Assembly (NCBI RefSeq): GCF_000972845.2
Contig: NC_040021.1
Span: forward strand, 5,333,969 to 5,397,968
From: Larimichthys crocea
Taxonomy: Eukaryota; Chordata; Actinopteri; Sciaenidae
Reading direction: 5' to 3'
DNA: 64,000 bases
A program made the position numbers and the translations under genes. Positions 37,801-50,900 of the stretch are shown here, one piece after another (positions within the stretch are counted from its first letter, which is position 1; each line of letters starts with the position of its first letter). Under the pieces are notes generated by a model that saw only the letters and a list, made by a program, of their open reading frames with translations, was not told the DNA's origin and did no database searches.

Positions 37801-40800
37801 ACTTTGAGGTTCACATCAACATTTCTATGCCACCGTGACAGTAAAAAGAATAGACTAGTGGGTCAATCCATCCAAAGTGGTTTCTGAAGAGCCGTTATGA
37901 AGCTCAATATTTGTGGCGCTGGTAATCTAAGAAACAGCGTGGATCATCAGTGGGCAGGATGACACCTGGGTGCTCAAACAAGCCATCTGTCCACCCACCT
38001 GTCAATCAAAGCAGCCACGCTTTTAATCCTGCATAACTTTAAGCCTTAATATACCGTAATTTTCGGACTAGTGAGCGCACCTGAAAATAAGCTGCACCAG
38101 CTAAATTTTAAAAGAAAACAAATTTTGTACATATATAGGCCGCACAATATAAGGTTTTAATGCTGTAACATGAGGTATTTACACAGAAAGACAGTACAGG
38201 GAAGATTTTTTGTTTTTGTTTTAATTTAAGACATGCTTTTTTTTTCAAACTATGCCTGAAAATCGGCAGTACGGCACCAACACGCCATCAACACGGGATG
38301 CCAAGATTACGTGCAGTACCTCCGTTTCCTTCTTTGACGGCCAGATCGATTGCCTTTAACTTAAAAGCTTCATCATATGCATTTCTTCGTGTGTTTTCCA
38401 TGATCAGGGTGTGTGCATGATGTGCAAAATGACAGTTCAAAATCAAAACTAGTGTCTTCTTCAGTGCATAATCTTTGCCCACATGTCTGTCTCACTTTTG
38501 CATTTACTGCTCGAGAGTTGGCCAGTAAAAATCTATAAATTAACCACACCGTTGTATAGGGCGCAGGGTTCAAAGCGTGTGAAAAAAGTAGCAGCTTATA
38601 GTCCGAAAATTACGGTAATTTGAACAGGTGAGCTCTATAATAATTCATCCTCAGTACAGTTGTCATGAACGGGGAAATTAGCTATAGAGACGAAAACGAT
38701 TTTTTTGTACCAGGCTGTAAACAAGTTTATTTCTGCTGTGAAGTTGGACATTTGAACATGAGGACTTATGGAGACTGACTCACTTCTGGAGCCAGCCTCA
38801 AGTGGACGTTTGAGGAACTGCACCTTCGCATTGGCTTCACATCACAGCCACGGAGGTTTATGCTTGTTCACATACAGCCTGGAATATTTCAAACAGTGAT
38901 ATTTCCACCTGCATTGCAAAATAGAGCTAAAATAACTGTATGCCTCCGTACATGGGTAGCCGTGTTAGCGCCGTTACTTATTTGCATATATTTAAGTTTT
39001 GAAATAACGTATGACAGTTTATCCAAACATTAGCGTGAAAACTGTAAAGCAACTTTAACAGCAACAACGTCTTTGTCCAACTGTAAGCTCAGTTTGTTCC
39101 AGAGTCACAAAACATCAGTTTGTCACTGCTACCTGCTACCTACTAACAAACAAACAAATAAAGAATTCAGTCATACTAGTTCACATTGTACAATAGTAAC
39201 ATGAAAGCATGAAAACAGAAAAGTAAAAGTAAAACTTATATCTGCATGAACATTCATTATAGATAGACATTTTTTATTAGTAACTAACTTAATAGACTTA
39301 AAATAAATAAAAAAATAGCTTAAATGATGGTGATGAATCTTGAAATTTACATTTATGGATGTGAAATTTCCCTAATAAAAAATAGAGGTTGACAAATAAT
39401 ACAGTTTATTTTCTTTGTATTCAAAATAATAATGTTAATAATAATAATGTTTTTCCCCTCATGCTGAGTTCTTTCCAAAATGCACTACTATTAAAAAATG
39501 AATACATTTCGCTCTAGGTGTTATTTTCTTAACACTGTAGAAACATTCTTAGTTAGCTACCTGTTGGTTGTTTACATCAGACGTCATGACCTCGCTTACA
39601 GACGTCGCCTGTGTATTTAGCCGCTAATTTTGTGACATGTCAACAGTTACATCCATCAAAGTGAGTTTGTTGTTGTACTCACCTCTCTGAATTCATCCCG
39701 TGAGTCTTTTTTTCCACGTTACATCCTCCTCCCATCTGCTCCAGGTAAACGGTGAAATGTAGAAATCACCTGTTGTGACTAATCAGTACTGCGCATGTGC
39801 AACAGAGGGGACGCCCAATCTGTACCACCTGCCTGCTACTGCGCATGTGCAACTGTCAGCAGAGACACAGTGGTGGTCAAAAGTTTACATACACCTGTAG
39901 AGAACATAATGTCATGGCTGTCTTGAGTTTCCAGTTATTTCTACAGCTCTGATTTTTCTCTGATAGAGTGATTGGAACAGAAACATTCATAAACATTCAT
40001 GAAGTTTGATTCTTTTATGACTTTATTATGGGTCAGCTGAAAATGTGAGCACCACTCCTCTTGACTTCTTGGATTTTTATTGATTGAGATTTTTTTTAAA
40101 ACAAGCTTTAACATCTTCTGATATGATGTGGTTCATCACACTTATTGTAAAATCTTATAACAGACATACTCTTCTATATGTAGCGGCAAGAACAGTTTTC
40201 ACATAAGATAGTCAGATAATAATCAGATAATTAAATTAAGTTTTAGTTTGTTTGTTTTTCTGGAGCTGATAATTGAAGTAGCTAATGAGTGAGCCATCTG
40301 AGTTGCACGTGTGCAGTACGGATCAGGCAATAACTAGTGAGCATATACCAAGTATGTCTTATCTTGTCTTTATACTCTCAGTGATCACTCAATATTGTGG
40401 ATTTGTGTCACTTAGCTGCTGGTGATGCATTAACTAAGAGATTAATTAAGGAACATGTAAAGCTTTTTAACCTGTGCCAAGGTATAATAATGTACGCACT
40501 TGTACACACCTGAATAAACATTTTATTTTCCTCATTGATTACCCTGCATATTAATTTCAATTGATCAAATCGTGACCAAATTGTTAAAAAAAATAGTCCA
40601 TGATAAGATGCGATAGATGGCCCAATGTGATAACTTCAAATATCTTTTTTTGTCCGACTGACAGTCCAAAACTCAAATATATTTTATTTCCGATGATATA
40701 ACACAGAGGAAATCTTTTGATTTTGATGTATTCGACATTTATTCTTGGTACTTAACTTAAATGTCAATTCATTTCCTGTCAGCCAACAATAGACTAATTG

Positions 40801-43800
40801 TTTGAGCAGCACTCTTTGTATTTGTCGTGCACTCTGTTGATTCACTGAGAGCGTTGATGGCAACAGAAAGAAACCGGTTTGTACAGTCGGTGAGGACGGA
40901 GGAGATTACATGAGGATAAATGCTACTTAGGTTGGTTAATTTGTGTTTTGGTGCAGAAGCTTGCCCCTAAATCTGAGTCATCCAAAGGCCTGTTTTGAAG
41001 GCATAAACTATCCGGGTCCTCACTGTTTATTTTTAATACGACAAATATATTTAAGCAGAGAAGCAGCACAATTTTATAGCATGACATTCAGGTCCATTTA
41101 GTCTTGGCTGTGCCTCCAGTGTGTTGATCTGTTTACTGAACTGCCCAGTGCAGCAGCGCTAAGCCAAACAAGCAAATTCAAACACGGCCCGGCACAACTG
41201 ACTACACAAAGGACAGGATGCTTCCCTGGACTACATTAGTATTAGTATTTCAAAAGAAAGCTTGCTGCACAGCAGCTCTAGAAATGTACTCTGTTTCTTA
41301 ACTTACCTTTTCTTCACATTGTTTAGCATTGGAAAAAAAATGCAGGTCTTATATGTAGGTGGAAAGAGTGGGCCAGGTCTTATTACTTTATGTCAGTATT
41401 GATTTCTGAGGTTGTACTGTCAGGTTTTCTTTCTATTTTACCGTTTAAATCCCTGTGTGATTTCCTTTTAATGTCAGTATGAAACATTAAGTCTAGACAA
41501 AAGGCCTTGAACATGATCCTGATGTTATTTATCACCATGTTTTAAGTCTTGAGATTGGTCCTTCCTTGCTGTTAATGACTTCACCTTCAGGACAGTCATT
41601 GTTATGGAAATATTGCAACATAATTTTAGCTTGTCTTGACCCAGGCATGTAAACCCAATAATATTGAAAAACTGAACATTTGGTTAGTGGTTAGAACTGC
41701 CACCTCAAAGCAAGAAGGTTCTTGGTTCGAGCCTCAGCTGAGGCCTTTCTGTGCGGAGTTTGCATGTTCTCACTGGGTACTCTTTTACCCACAATAATTG
41801 TGTAGAGAAAATCAGATGTTGAGACAGTCCTACTTTGGGAAAACTTTCTTTTATTTGACGCAAACACAGGATTTGTACTACCCCAAAGAACTTGAATCAG
41901 TTATTACTTCATCAGGGGTTGAGATTTATCGCTCTGTATTTAGATTCTTATTGAAAACTCGAGACACTCATGCCGACACTTACACTGCTAACACCTCTGC
42001 TTTGATTTTTGTCACATAGTACACAGTGACCGGCCACTTTAGTACATTTACTGTAAGCTCTCTAACTTGTCAGGTCACACCACTGTTATTAATATATTTT
42101 TGTCTGGGGCAGTTTGCACTTGGACTAAAGTAAAGGTAGCAATGCCAGTGTAAAAATGTCCTGCATTAGTACAAAAGTAACTGAAAACTATCTGGCAAAG
42201 TTTTATATTATTATATATAATTGAATCTGTATCATATAACAAGTACTAGTATTGTAGCATTATTACTGCTCTCTTGCTGTGTAAACAGCAGTGTAGCTAT
42301 AGTAGTTATGGTGCATGCAAAACATCAAACATCCATCCATCCATTATCTGCATTTCATACTGAAATATTGTGAAGTAGAAATACATAGAAATGTAAATAC
42401 TTGAGTAATACCTAAAAATTGTACTTAAATGTACGGAGCTACATTCAACCACCACTCAAATCAACTTCAGTGAATGTACAATCCTGTTCAGTGAAGTCCC
42501 CCGCAACTTCCAGCAGCTTTAATTTGAGCTCCAGATAGAAACAAAATAAATATTGTAATATTAAATAAAAAGATGACAGAGATAAATATGAAGGACCTCT
42601 GAAACAACAGTACTGATGGAATTCCTTCTCTTAATCCACTAATAAAATGTGCCCAAACTATATATAGTTTATAAGAGGACATCTGGTGTCCAGTCAATGC
42701 TATTACAAGCGTGACACTGTGTGTCCTGAAGTCTATTATGCGGTGATATGACAGCCCAGGAGGAGTCAGAAAATTAAATGTCTTCCATAGACAACATTAA
42801 CTTAAACGAATAACTGTGTAATTATGCCCAGCGCGTAAATGTGGGCGTATAAGGCAACAAACGTGTTTCCAAATGTCAATCCATTTAGGCCGGCGTAAAA
42901 TATATGAATGAACTGCAGCGCTGACTCAACTGACAGTCTGATCGGGGGCTAATAGTCTTTATCATTGCCCTGCTGAGGGAGTACAGTCACATTCATTACT
43001 CCTGCAGAGGAGGTTATGTGACTGCTGAACTGTCTGTCTGTTAGTGTGCATTTCCTTTTCCACGATCCAATCAAACGTATGAAGCTTGACTCATCGTTAC
43101 TCATTGGTGGTAAACACTCAGTATTTGCTGTGCCATCGTTACTCATTGGTGGTAAACACTCAGTATTTGCTGTGCCCATTCATGCTGTCAGGTCAGGAGT
43201 TTTCAACTGTAGAGCAAAGAGAAGCTCAGACTTTACTTTGACATTATCACTGACAAAATGTCACCACAACAGACAGTGGAAGATGAAAGATAAATTATAT
43301 CTCTCTAAGGTATACAAGAAACTTTCATTTGGACTGCTGGGGGAGCAACTTAGTCATACTTTATGGAAAATATAGGGATGAATATACACTACGATATCCA
43401 TCCATCCATCCATCCATCCATCCATCCATCCATCCATCCAATCCATCCATCCATCCATCCATCCATCCATCCATCCATCCATTAGGATTGCAGGGGGCTG
43501 GAGCTTATCCCAGCTGACTTAGCCCAAGAGGCGGGATACACCCTGGACAAGTCGCCAGCTCATCACAGGACACATAGAGACAAACAACCATTCACACTCA
43601 TATTCACACCTACGGCCAATTTAGAGCCACCAATTAACCTGTTAAGCGAATGTCTTTGGAGTGTGGGAAGAAGCCAGAGTTCAGTACAATATCTAAATGT
43701 ATCATAATAATAATATAATAATGTAGGAGCAGAAGAGATATCATTAATTAGAAGAAAAACAAGTTAGGTCTATGTTTCACGTGTCTTTTATGAGGAATTT

Positions 43801-46800
43801 AACCCACTGTTAATATAATTATTATAATTAAGGTACAACTACAGTTAGTTTTCTAATTAACAAAAATAATGTGAATTAATTGTTAAAATCAGTGAGCATG
43901 TTTTAGAAATAGCAATAGATATGGACATTATATTAACAATAACATCTTGCTGGTTGTCCTACATGTAATTATGACAGAAATCTTATTAGTGAACTGGCTT
44001 TAATGTGTTTTATGGATAAAGCAATGGAGAGAAACCGTGAAGAAACACAGACTCTTGTGAAATGAGGTTTATCTCACCAAATTTGTGTCCGGTACCAAGC
44101 AATCTGTAACATTTTTCAGGTTTGAATGTAAGTCAAAACGGGTAAAAATAGACCATGTGGAGTTGCGTACAGCCTGAGTCACTGTGCTCTTTTCATTTTG
44201 GTATCCACCCACTGTGTTTTGCAGAGCTGCAGCCCCTTCAAGTTGGAAGCAAGTCAAGTCTGTGGCTGGATTTAGCTTAACAGAGTTCCCTGTGGTTTCT
44301 TTTTTCTTATTGCACTTAATTACCTGTAATCCAAAGTGGTTTTTGTGTGTGTGTGTACAGTATATCTGTTTATGTGCGAGGCTCTGCCTGCACCTGTTTG
44401 CGCAAGTACACGGCATGTGTTTGACTCAGAAAAACTAGCTCGTTTTCAGTATGCTGAACATTTTATGATATGAATTTACATAAATAATAAATGAGGACCG
44501 GAGACATCGCAATTGACTGACTAAATTAACTCTGACTGACTACTCACAGAGGCCATCACAGGTGCGTCTTGACTCATTTTGTAAAGAAAGTTTGAGCAAA
44601 TCTTCTTCTCTATGAGTCATTCAAATTTTAAAGGTTACATTCAAAATAAACTCATGAATGTAGACCATGGATAATCATCCTCATCTTGGACACTATGCTC
44701 AAGATGCTTTTGTTTGGAAATATATTTTTGGAATGAATGGAGCAAACTTTACTCGTCTGAATATCAGTCTCTCAAAACCAAAAATTAAAAATTAAAAAGA
44801 AAAGTAGCATTGGATTAATATTAGAATAATATAACAGTATTCATTCAGTCAAGTAAAAAAAAAAAACACGTCTCACTTTCGATTAAAGTAATCTTTGTTG
44901 AGGGCTCGTTGAATTTCAAGCACCTCAATATCCGGTTTGAGTCAATAAATTAGATCCACTCATTTCCTATTTCCTTCCATAATTTAAGAGGTTTTAATAA
45001 TTTAATAATAGTAGATATATCCAGTTCATTCGTGCTCTGTGCACCTGATAACGCAGACGCCCTACCTGCAATTTAACATTAAGGTTCAACATATTTTTGT
45101 ATGATTATTTACCCATTAAATTACCAGAATGTTCTTCTCCTTTCCATGATCTAAACCAAGAACCAGAACGACCACATGTCAAGTTAGCGTTTTGCCGTAG
45201 GTTTGAAACAAAACAAAAGATATCCAGTGAGTGAATTTGGTACGTTTCCAGCTCTGCTGTGAGGTCCATCTGGATGGATTATCATCAGATTCTCATTTGC
45301 ACTTGAAAGAGCGAATCTTTCCTGTAATCCTCCATTGCACTCCCCCGATAAACACAGACATATTACAAAGCTGCTGTTGCTTTTCACCTTACTGACATTT
45401 CCCTTGCTTTAAATTTCCCATCATGCTACGACGCTCTTCTATCACACACTGTGTGATACAGGTGAACTGCAGCACTTGGTCCTTGTCAAGCTTTTGGCCA
45501 CATTTTTTCATTCTCATGTTTTATTTTATCCTCTACCCTTGTCTTGCCTTGTCCTCGTCCTCTCATCCTGCTTGTGCTATCCAGCGGTATCATATCCTCC
45601 CAGTTACAAGAAGACTCCACCTCCTGTGCCCCCGCGCACCACCACCAAGCCTCTTATCTCTGTGACAGCCCAGAGCAGTACAGAGTCCACCCAAGATGCC
45701 TACCACGAGGGCAGGCATCCGAGGGGTGGCCTGTGGACCACGGATAGCCTTGGTCGACCCATCTACAGCTCCACGGACAGCCTGGACAGCACCAAGGCGG
45801 TCACCATGGCCATGGAGTCAGCAGCAGGCAAGAGGCATGCATCTTTGGGCAGCCACACGTCTGTCCAGACATGCGACAAAGCAGTGCTGGTGTCCAAGGC
45901 CGAGGAGTACCTCAAAACCCCACGTTCCTCTATTGGGATACAGGTAACAACAGAACTGACAGTGTCACTGACTTTGCTGCTCCTTTTGCACACTCATGAC
46001 CCAGCCTTCATGCTAATTACACCTCATCTGTCTTCTTCTATCTAGTCCTGGCTGAAAAGGATAATTTCATTTCTCATTCTGATATGCGGAGTGTTAATAT
46101 GTATGAGAGCTGTCCGGTAGCATTCATCTCTCAGAGTTCTTTGTAAAATCACGTTTAAATCACCAAAATATACTTTTGCTCTTTACCTTTACGTGCAAAT
46201 TAGTTCATCTTGCAAAATTTCCAAATGTCTGTGTCATGTACTCGACAAGGCTTTGGAGTCTTGTTGACCTTTTTCATGTGTCAGGTTAGACAGGACCTTT
46301 TCAAATACAGCAGTAATAAAGACAAGTCTCTTTGTTCTAGTTTGTGACCTGGGTGCTTAACCTCATGAGTTCTTCTTTAGCTGATCTGATTGTAGCCAAA
46401 TTTCTGAACAAGTAGCTCCGCCACAAGATGAGGATTCTGCTTGTCTGACTAACTTTGGTAGCTGCTGTATGTCCTGCAGGCAAATGTCCGCAGTTGTTAG
46501 CTCCAACCGTGGACAAAGCCGTCTGTGTGGACTGTGTCTTGTACCTGCACGAGATGTTTGGTCTCCAAAACAGCTCGTTGATGATTCAACTACCAACTTT
46601 TCAGTTTCCTTAGAACCAAAATCCTCCTCACACTACAACTGTACTTGTTCATACCAGATTCACACAGTTGCACTGGCTATACCACCTCCTCACCTTCTGC
46701 TGAGGTGGGGGAATGGGAATTCATTCCTGACTGTCACCCTTCCTTATGGTTCTTGTTTTAGACACCTTATAGGTTCAAGCAGCATTATTATTGGCCCATA

Positions 46801-47900
46801 TGTATAAGATGAGCTGTTTTGTAGCTTCAGAAATGTTGTACTCCCATCAAAACAGCAAACACAACAACATATATTGCTAGCTTTGAGACAAAAACGGAAA
46901 TTTAAGTCGTCAGCTGTGTGTAAGAAATTTCTAAATGTCAAGCTGTCCTTTAGTCGTAGTCAGGTGTGTCTATACTTTGGCGTGTTCGTACGTTTCTGTT
47001 GCTAATGATGGTAATTTCAGTGTTCTGTTTTTCTGTATTTATCAGGTGGAAACTGTGACAGACTCTGAGGCTGAAAGCAAAGGCCTTCCTCAGTTCCATT
47101 CAATAGGGATCCAGGTGGAGGATCACAAACGGTACGTGGCTCAAAGAGAAGAAACACAAAGTACAAGGTTTGAATTGCATTTTGTAAACTTGTACCTCGT
47201 ATATTTTTAGGCATGGGAGGTTCAAGCGCTCCAACAGTGTGACCACTGCAGTACAAGCAGACATGGAGTTGGAGGGCTTTCCCTCCATGGAGGACAAGGG
47301 GCTCCAGTTTGGCGGTGCCTTCGGTCGCCACTCTGAGCCCAGCACTCCCACGCAGTATGGGGCCATCCGTACGGTGCGCACACAGGGCCTGTTCAGTTAC
47401 AGGGAGGATTACCGGCCTTCCAGTGGGCCCTCCAGCCCGCAGCCTGAACCCTGGCTGGTTCAACCCAGCCTGGAGAGTACAGAAACGGGCCGAGTGTCCC
47501 CCTTACGAAGGGACGGCAGTTGGTTTATGCAGCTCCTTCACAATGAAACCAAGCGGCTGGAGGGGTGGTGCAAAGAGATGGAGAGAGAAGCAGAGGAGCA
47601 TGACCTGTCAGAGGAGAGTGAGTGTCCTGAGGGAAACTACATGCTTTTCATAGCAGGTGCTGCTTTTGATATCTGGGGACAATCATTTCATTTTTAAAAA
47701 ATGTTTTTGCAGTATGTATAATATGTCTAACCAAAGAGAACATTCACAGTATTAGCTGTCGTGTTGACAATGAAAACACAGAGTCGTGATAGGCGTTTTG
47801 TGAGCAGATTGGATCCTTGTGAATGACTTACTGAAAGACATCGCTCAACATGTTGGCTTTTGCCAAGCTGTCAGCGTTGAAACCAGAATGTCTCTTTCTC

Positions 47901-47931
<31 letters not shown>

Positions 47932-50900
47932 CCATCAGTCCTAGGAAAAATCCGGAGTGCAGTGGGAAGTGCTCAGCTACTAATGTCTCAAAAGTTTCAG
48001 CAGTTTTACTGGCTATGTCAGCAGAATCTGGTGAGTATTATGCGTTTTCGGAACGAGAACCACTGTACCGACCTCTACGCTGTTCATATATTACACAGTA
48101 AAAACAAAACACAAAAGATCAGGGGGGTAAACTTGTTGATAGGCTTCTCTTTCTCCGAGCTCTGAGAAGGTGCTCGGCCTGACACTGCACCTTCCAGAAA
48201 TAGACCACAGAGATCAATAGCGAAGCAGTCCCTCTGCTGCTATTGACCCCCGCAGTAAACGAAAGGGGAATTCCAATAGGAAGCAGCACCCGTGTTGAAG
48301 CTATCCATTAATGCACAGAGGCAGCAGTTTGAATGGGATCTCAGAGCTTGAATAATGGACTACCACATTGTCTCACTGTTTAGCCGTCATGTCACGTCGA
48401 CTGGAAACTCATACCTTCTCTGGCTATCCACAGAGTCAGCATTTATTAGTCGATGATAGTGTCCTAATGTTTCTGCAGATACAGTAGAGAGTGAGAGAGA
48501 CAGGCAGGCACTTCATCTCACCTTAGTAAAGCGTAGATAATTTCTAAAATGAAATGCAAAATCATGTGGAGGTGGTTGAAATCTGCCTGCTCTCTTTCTT
48601 TTTTTTTTTATGTGCGTTTGTGTGCGTGTCTTAACCTGGTGTGTTGTTCTCTTTTGGATGGTTTTGGGCCGCACTGTCTCGCTCTCTCCCCGTAGATAAT
48701 AGGATGATGAATTAAGTCTAACATTGGTAGTGACAAGCCTTAGATTGCCCTGAGCTTTCAGATGTGTCTGAATGGGAGGACGACTCAGGATCCCTGCTGG
48801 ATGCAGGAGGAACTGCGCGGTGCTTCTATAAAAAGCTCTGAACGTTCTTTGAAGCTTGACTTGATGGACCTGTCCTTTGGACTGAGATGACACTCGTTTT
48901 GTGTTTGCTGTCTGTGGTAACTAGCACACAGCTGTATTTGGCTGCCTAAATCTGTGAGTTCTGGTTTTAGCAGTTGACACATCGGCCACCTGGGTAGGTC
49001 TCACAAATAGCCATGCACCACAGAAATGCAACAGCAACCAGATATTTGTCAGTTTATTTCAAAGAACTGTGATCGTTAAACAAAAATGAGTTATTCTACA
49101 AAAACATCAATTCATGCACACTTTGGGTTGGAGCAGAAAGAATGATGCTTGATTTGAGCTGTGGGTGAATCTGCATGTTTGTGTCCACCCCAATCATGCG
49201 TTTCTGAATGTGGCTATAAAACTAAACTTTGAGAATCATTTATCATTGTTGCAACAGACCAGCTCTGTTACTATATATAAAAAAAAAGATCCATTTAAAG
49301 GCTGCTCTCTGAAACTGTCAGGTTATGGGAGGTTAGGAACTATTGTTGGTGCTCTACTGCCACACAGTGGTGGGAAAGGTGAGGTTCAAATGTTGAGGCG
49401 GTGTCCTGAAAGTACTTTTTAGGGCATAGATTTGTTAGGACCATATGGACATAGATTTAGACAGGTTTATTGCACATTATGGATGAAGTTGAAACATGAT
49501 GATGTACTGTAGGAGGGTCATGGGTCAAGGGATTAGGGATGAAAGTCGCGGTTGGAGATGGAGTTATAAAACTTCAAGCAAAGACGAGAAGTCCTTTCAT
49601 TTAAATTCACTAAAAAAATCACTACCTTTGGTCTCTTCAGGACCCCAGTGCCATGCCCAGACCCACATCTCAGGACCTGGCTGGATTCTGGGACCTCTTG
49701 CAGCTTTCCATCGATGACGTCACTGCCAAGTTTGATGAGCTGCAGCAGATCAAGAGCAACCAGTGGCAGCTGGTGGAGAGCCCAGAGAAGAAGGTAAAAA
49801 CTGGTAACTGTTTCTCACATAATAATTAGTGTTAATGGTCTCCAGATGAACTTGCTCAGCTTTTGACGAAAAAGTGCAGTCACAACATTTAAGCCGTCTT
49901 TTTTTAGGCTTGTGACCAGCAGGAGGTTAATCATTCTTATCATGCCACCGCGGGGACAACGTTAAGAGGCAACATCAGTTCAGCTTAGACAGCTAGGAGC
50001 AACCTCGAAGATGTTTTCCTGTTAAAATCATGGGCCATGTTTTTTATATCTGTCTGATCCATGCTGTCATTGTAAATGACCTGCTTTTAGTTTGCAGTAA
50101 TGCAAGGTAAAGCAGTAAATACGGCGCTTAATGCTGCTTTTCAGTAAGCATTAGGTGATGTCACACTGACTGAACTTACAGATAATAACATTTCGAGATC
50201 TCTGGTTCACAAACTAACTAAAGGGGAAGAAAAAAAGGGGTTAATCTTGATTGATCTCACACAAAACTTTCACTGAAATTCTTATTTGCCAGCTTTGCAG
50301 TAGGTGTAGAGCTGAATCAAAGCAGGATAACTTTTCCAACCACTTTTCCTGTCAAGTCCTCATATTTCATAGTTTTCCTGCAATATCCATGTGGCATGCA
50401 AACACTGCTTTAAGTACCAGTGTCTGTGGAATAATGCCACATCCTCCTTGAGATTTGTAAATAGTTAGCAACCTAAAAAAAAAACAAGAAAACAAGGTGA
50501 CTTGTTGACTGAAAACTAGTATTAGTGTTAGAATAAAGGTAGTTTAAAGGTAGCATTTGCACAGTGTTGCAGGAGTGAGCACTGTTGCCTCACAGCAAGA
50601 AGGTTCCTGGGTTAAACCCCGTGTCTGTGTGAGTTCTCTCCAGGCACTCTGGCTTTCTAGTATGTTAATTGGTCACTCTAAATTAAGTGAATGTGAATAG
50701 TTGGTTGTCTCTATGACTTGTCCAGGGTGTCCCCCGCCTCTAGTCAGCTGGGATTGGCTCCATCCCACCGTGACTGTGATGAGGATAAGCGGTTACAGAT
50801 AATGGATGGACGTATGATGATTTAAAATTATGTCAGTGTTTGAAACAAAACGACTAATTTTAGACCAAATGTACAAATATTAATGATCAGATAATAAAAG

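Larger units (their letters stand above)
37878..38871 (+). repeat. Interspersed repeat family A, copy 4, split by a pogo-like element
   Basis: The left part (to 38053) matches copy 1 from the GAAGCTCAATATTTGTGG block to CCTTAATATA. The right part (from 38616) resumes with ATTTGAACAG through CAGGCTGTAAACAAG, GGACATTTGAACATG and CACGGAGGTT. Removing 38054-38615 and one TA restores a continuous copy. Confidence 0.85.
36802..45584. other. Intron before E7, repeat-rich part
   Basis: In contrast with the stretch before it, this 8.8-kb segment is dense in mobile elements. It holds repeat A copy 4 with a nested pogo-like element (37878-38871), a Tc1-like left end (39868), two SINE-like copies (41681 and 43483), an ATCC microsatellite and a 42-bp tandem duplication. 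No coding exon was seen. Confidence 0.7.

Noticed and set aside
47017..47463. 148-codon minus-strand frame opposite E8/E9
   Set aside because: Shadow of the well-supported plus-strand coding exons.
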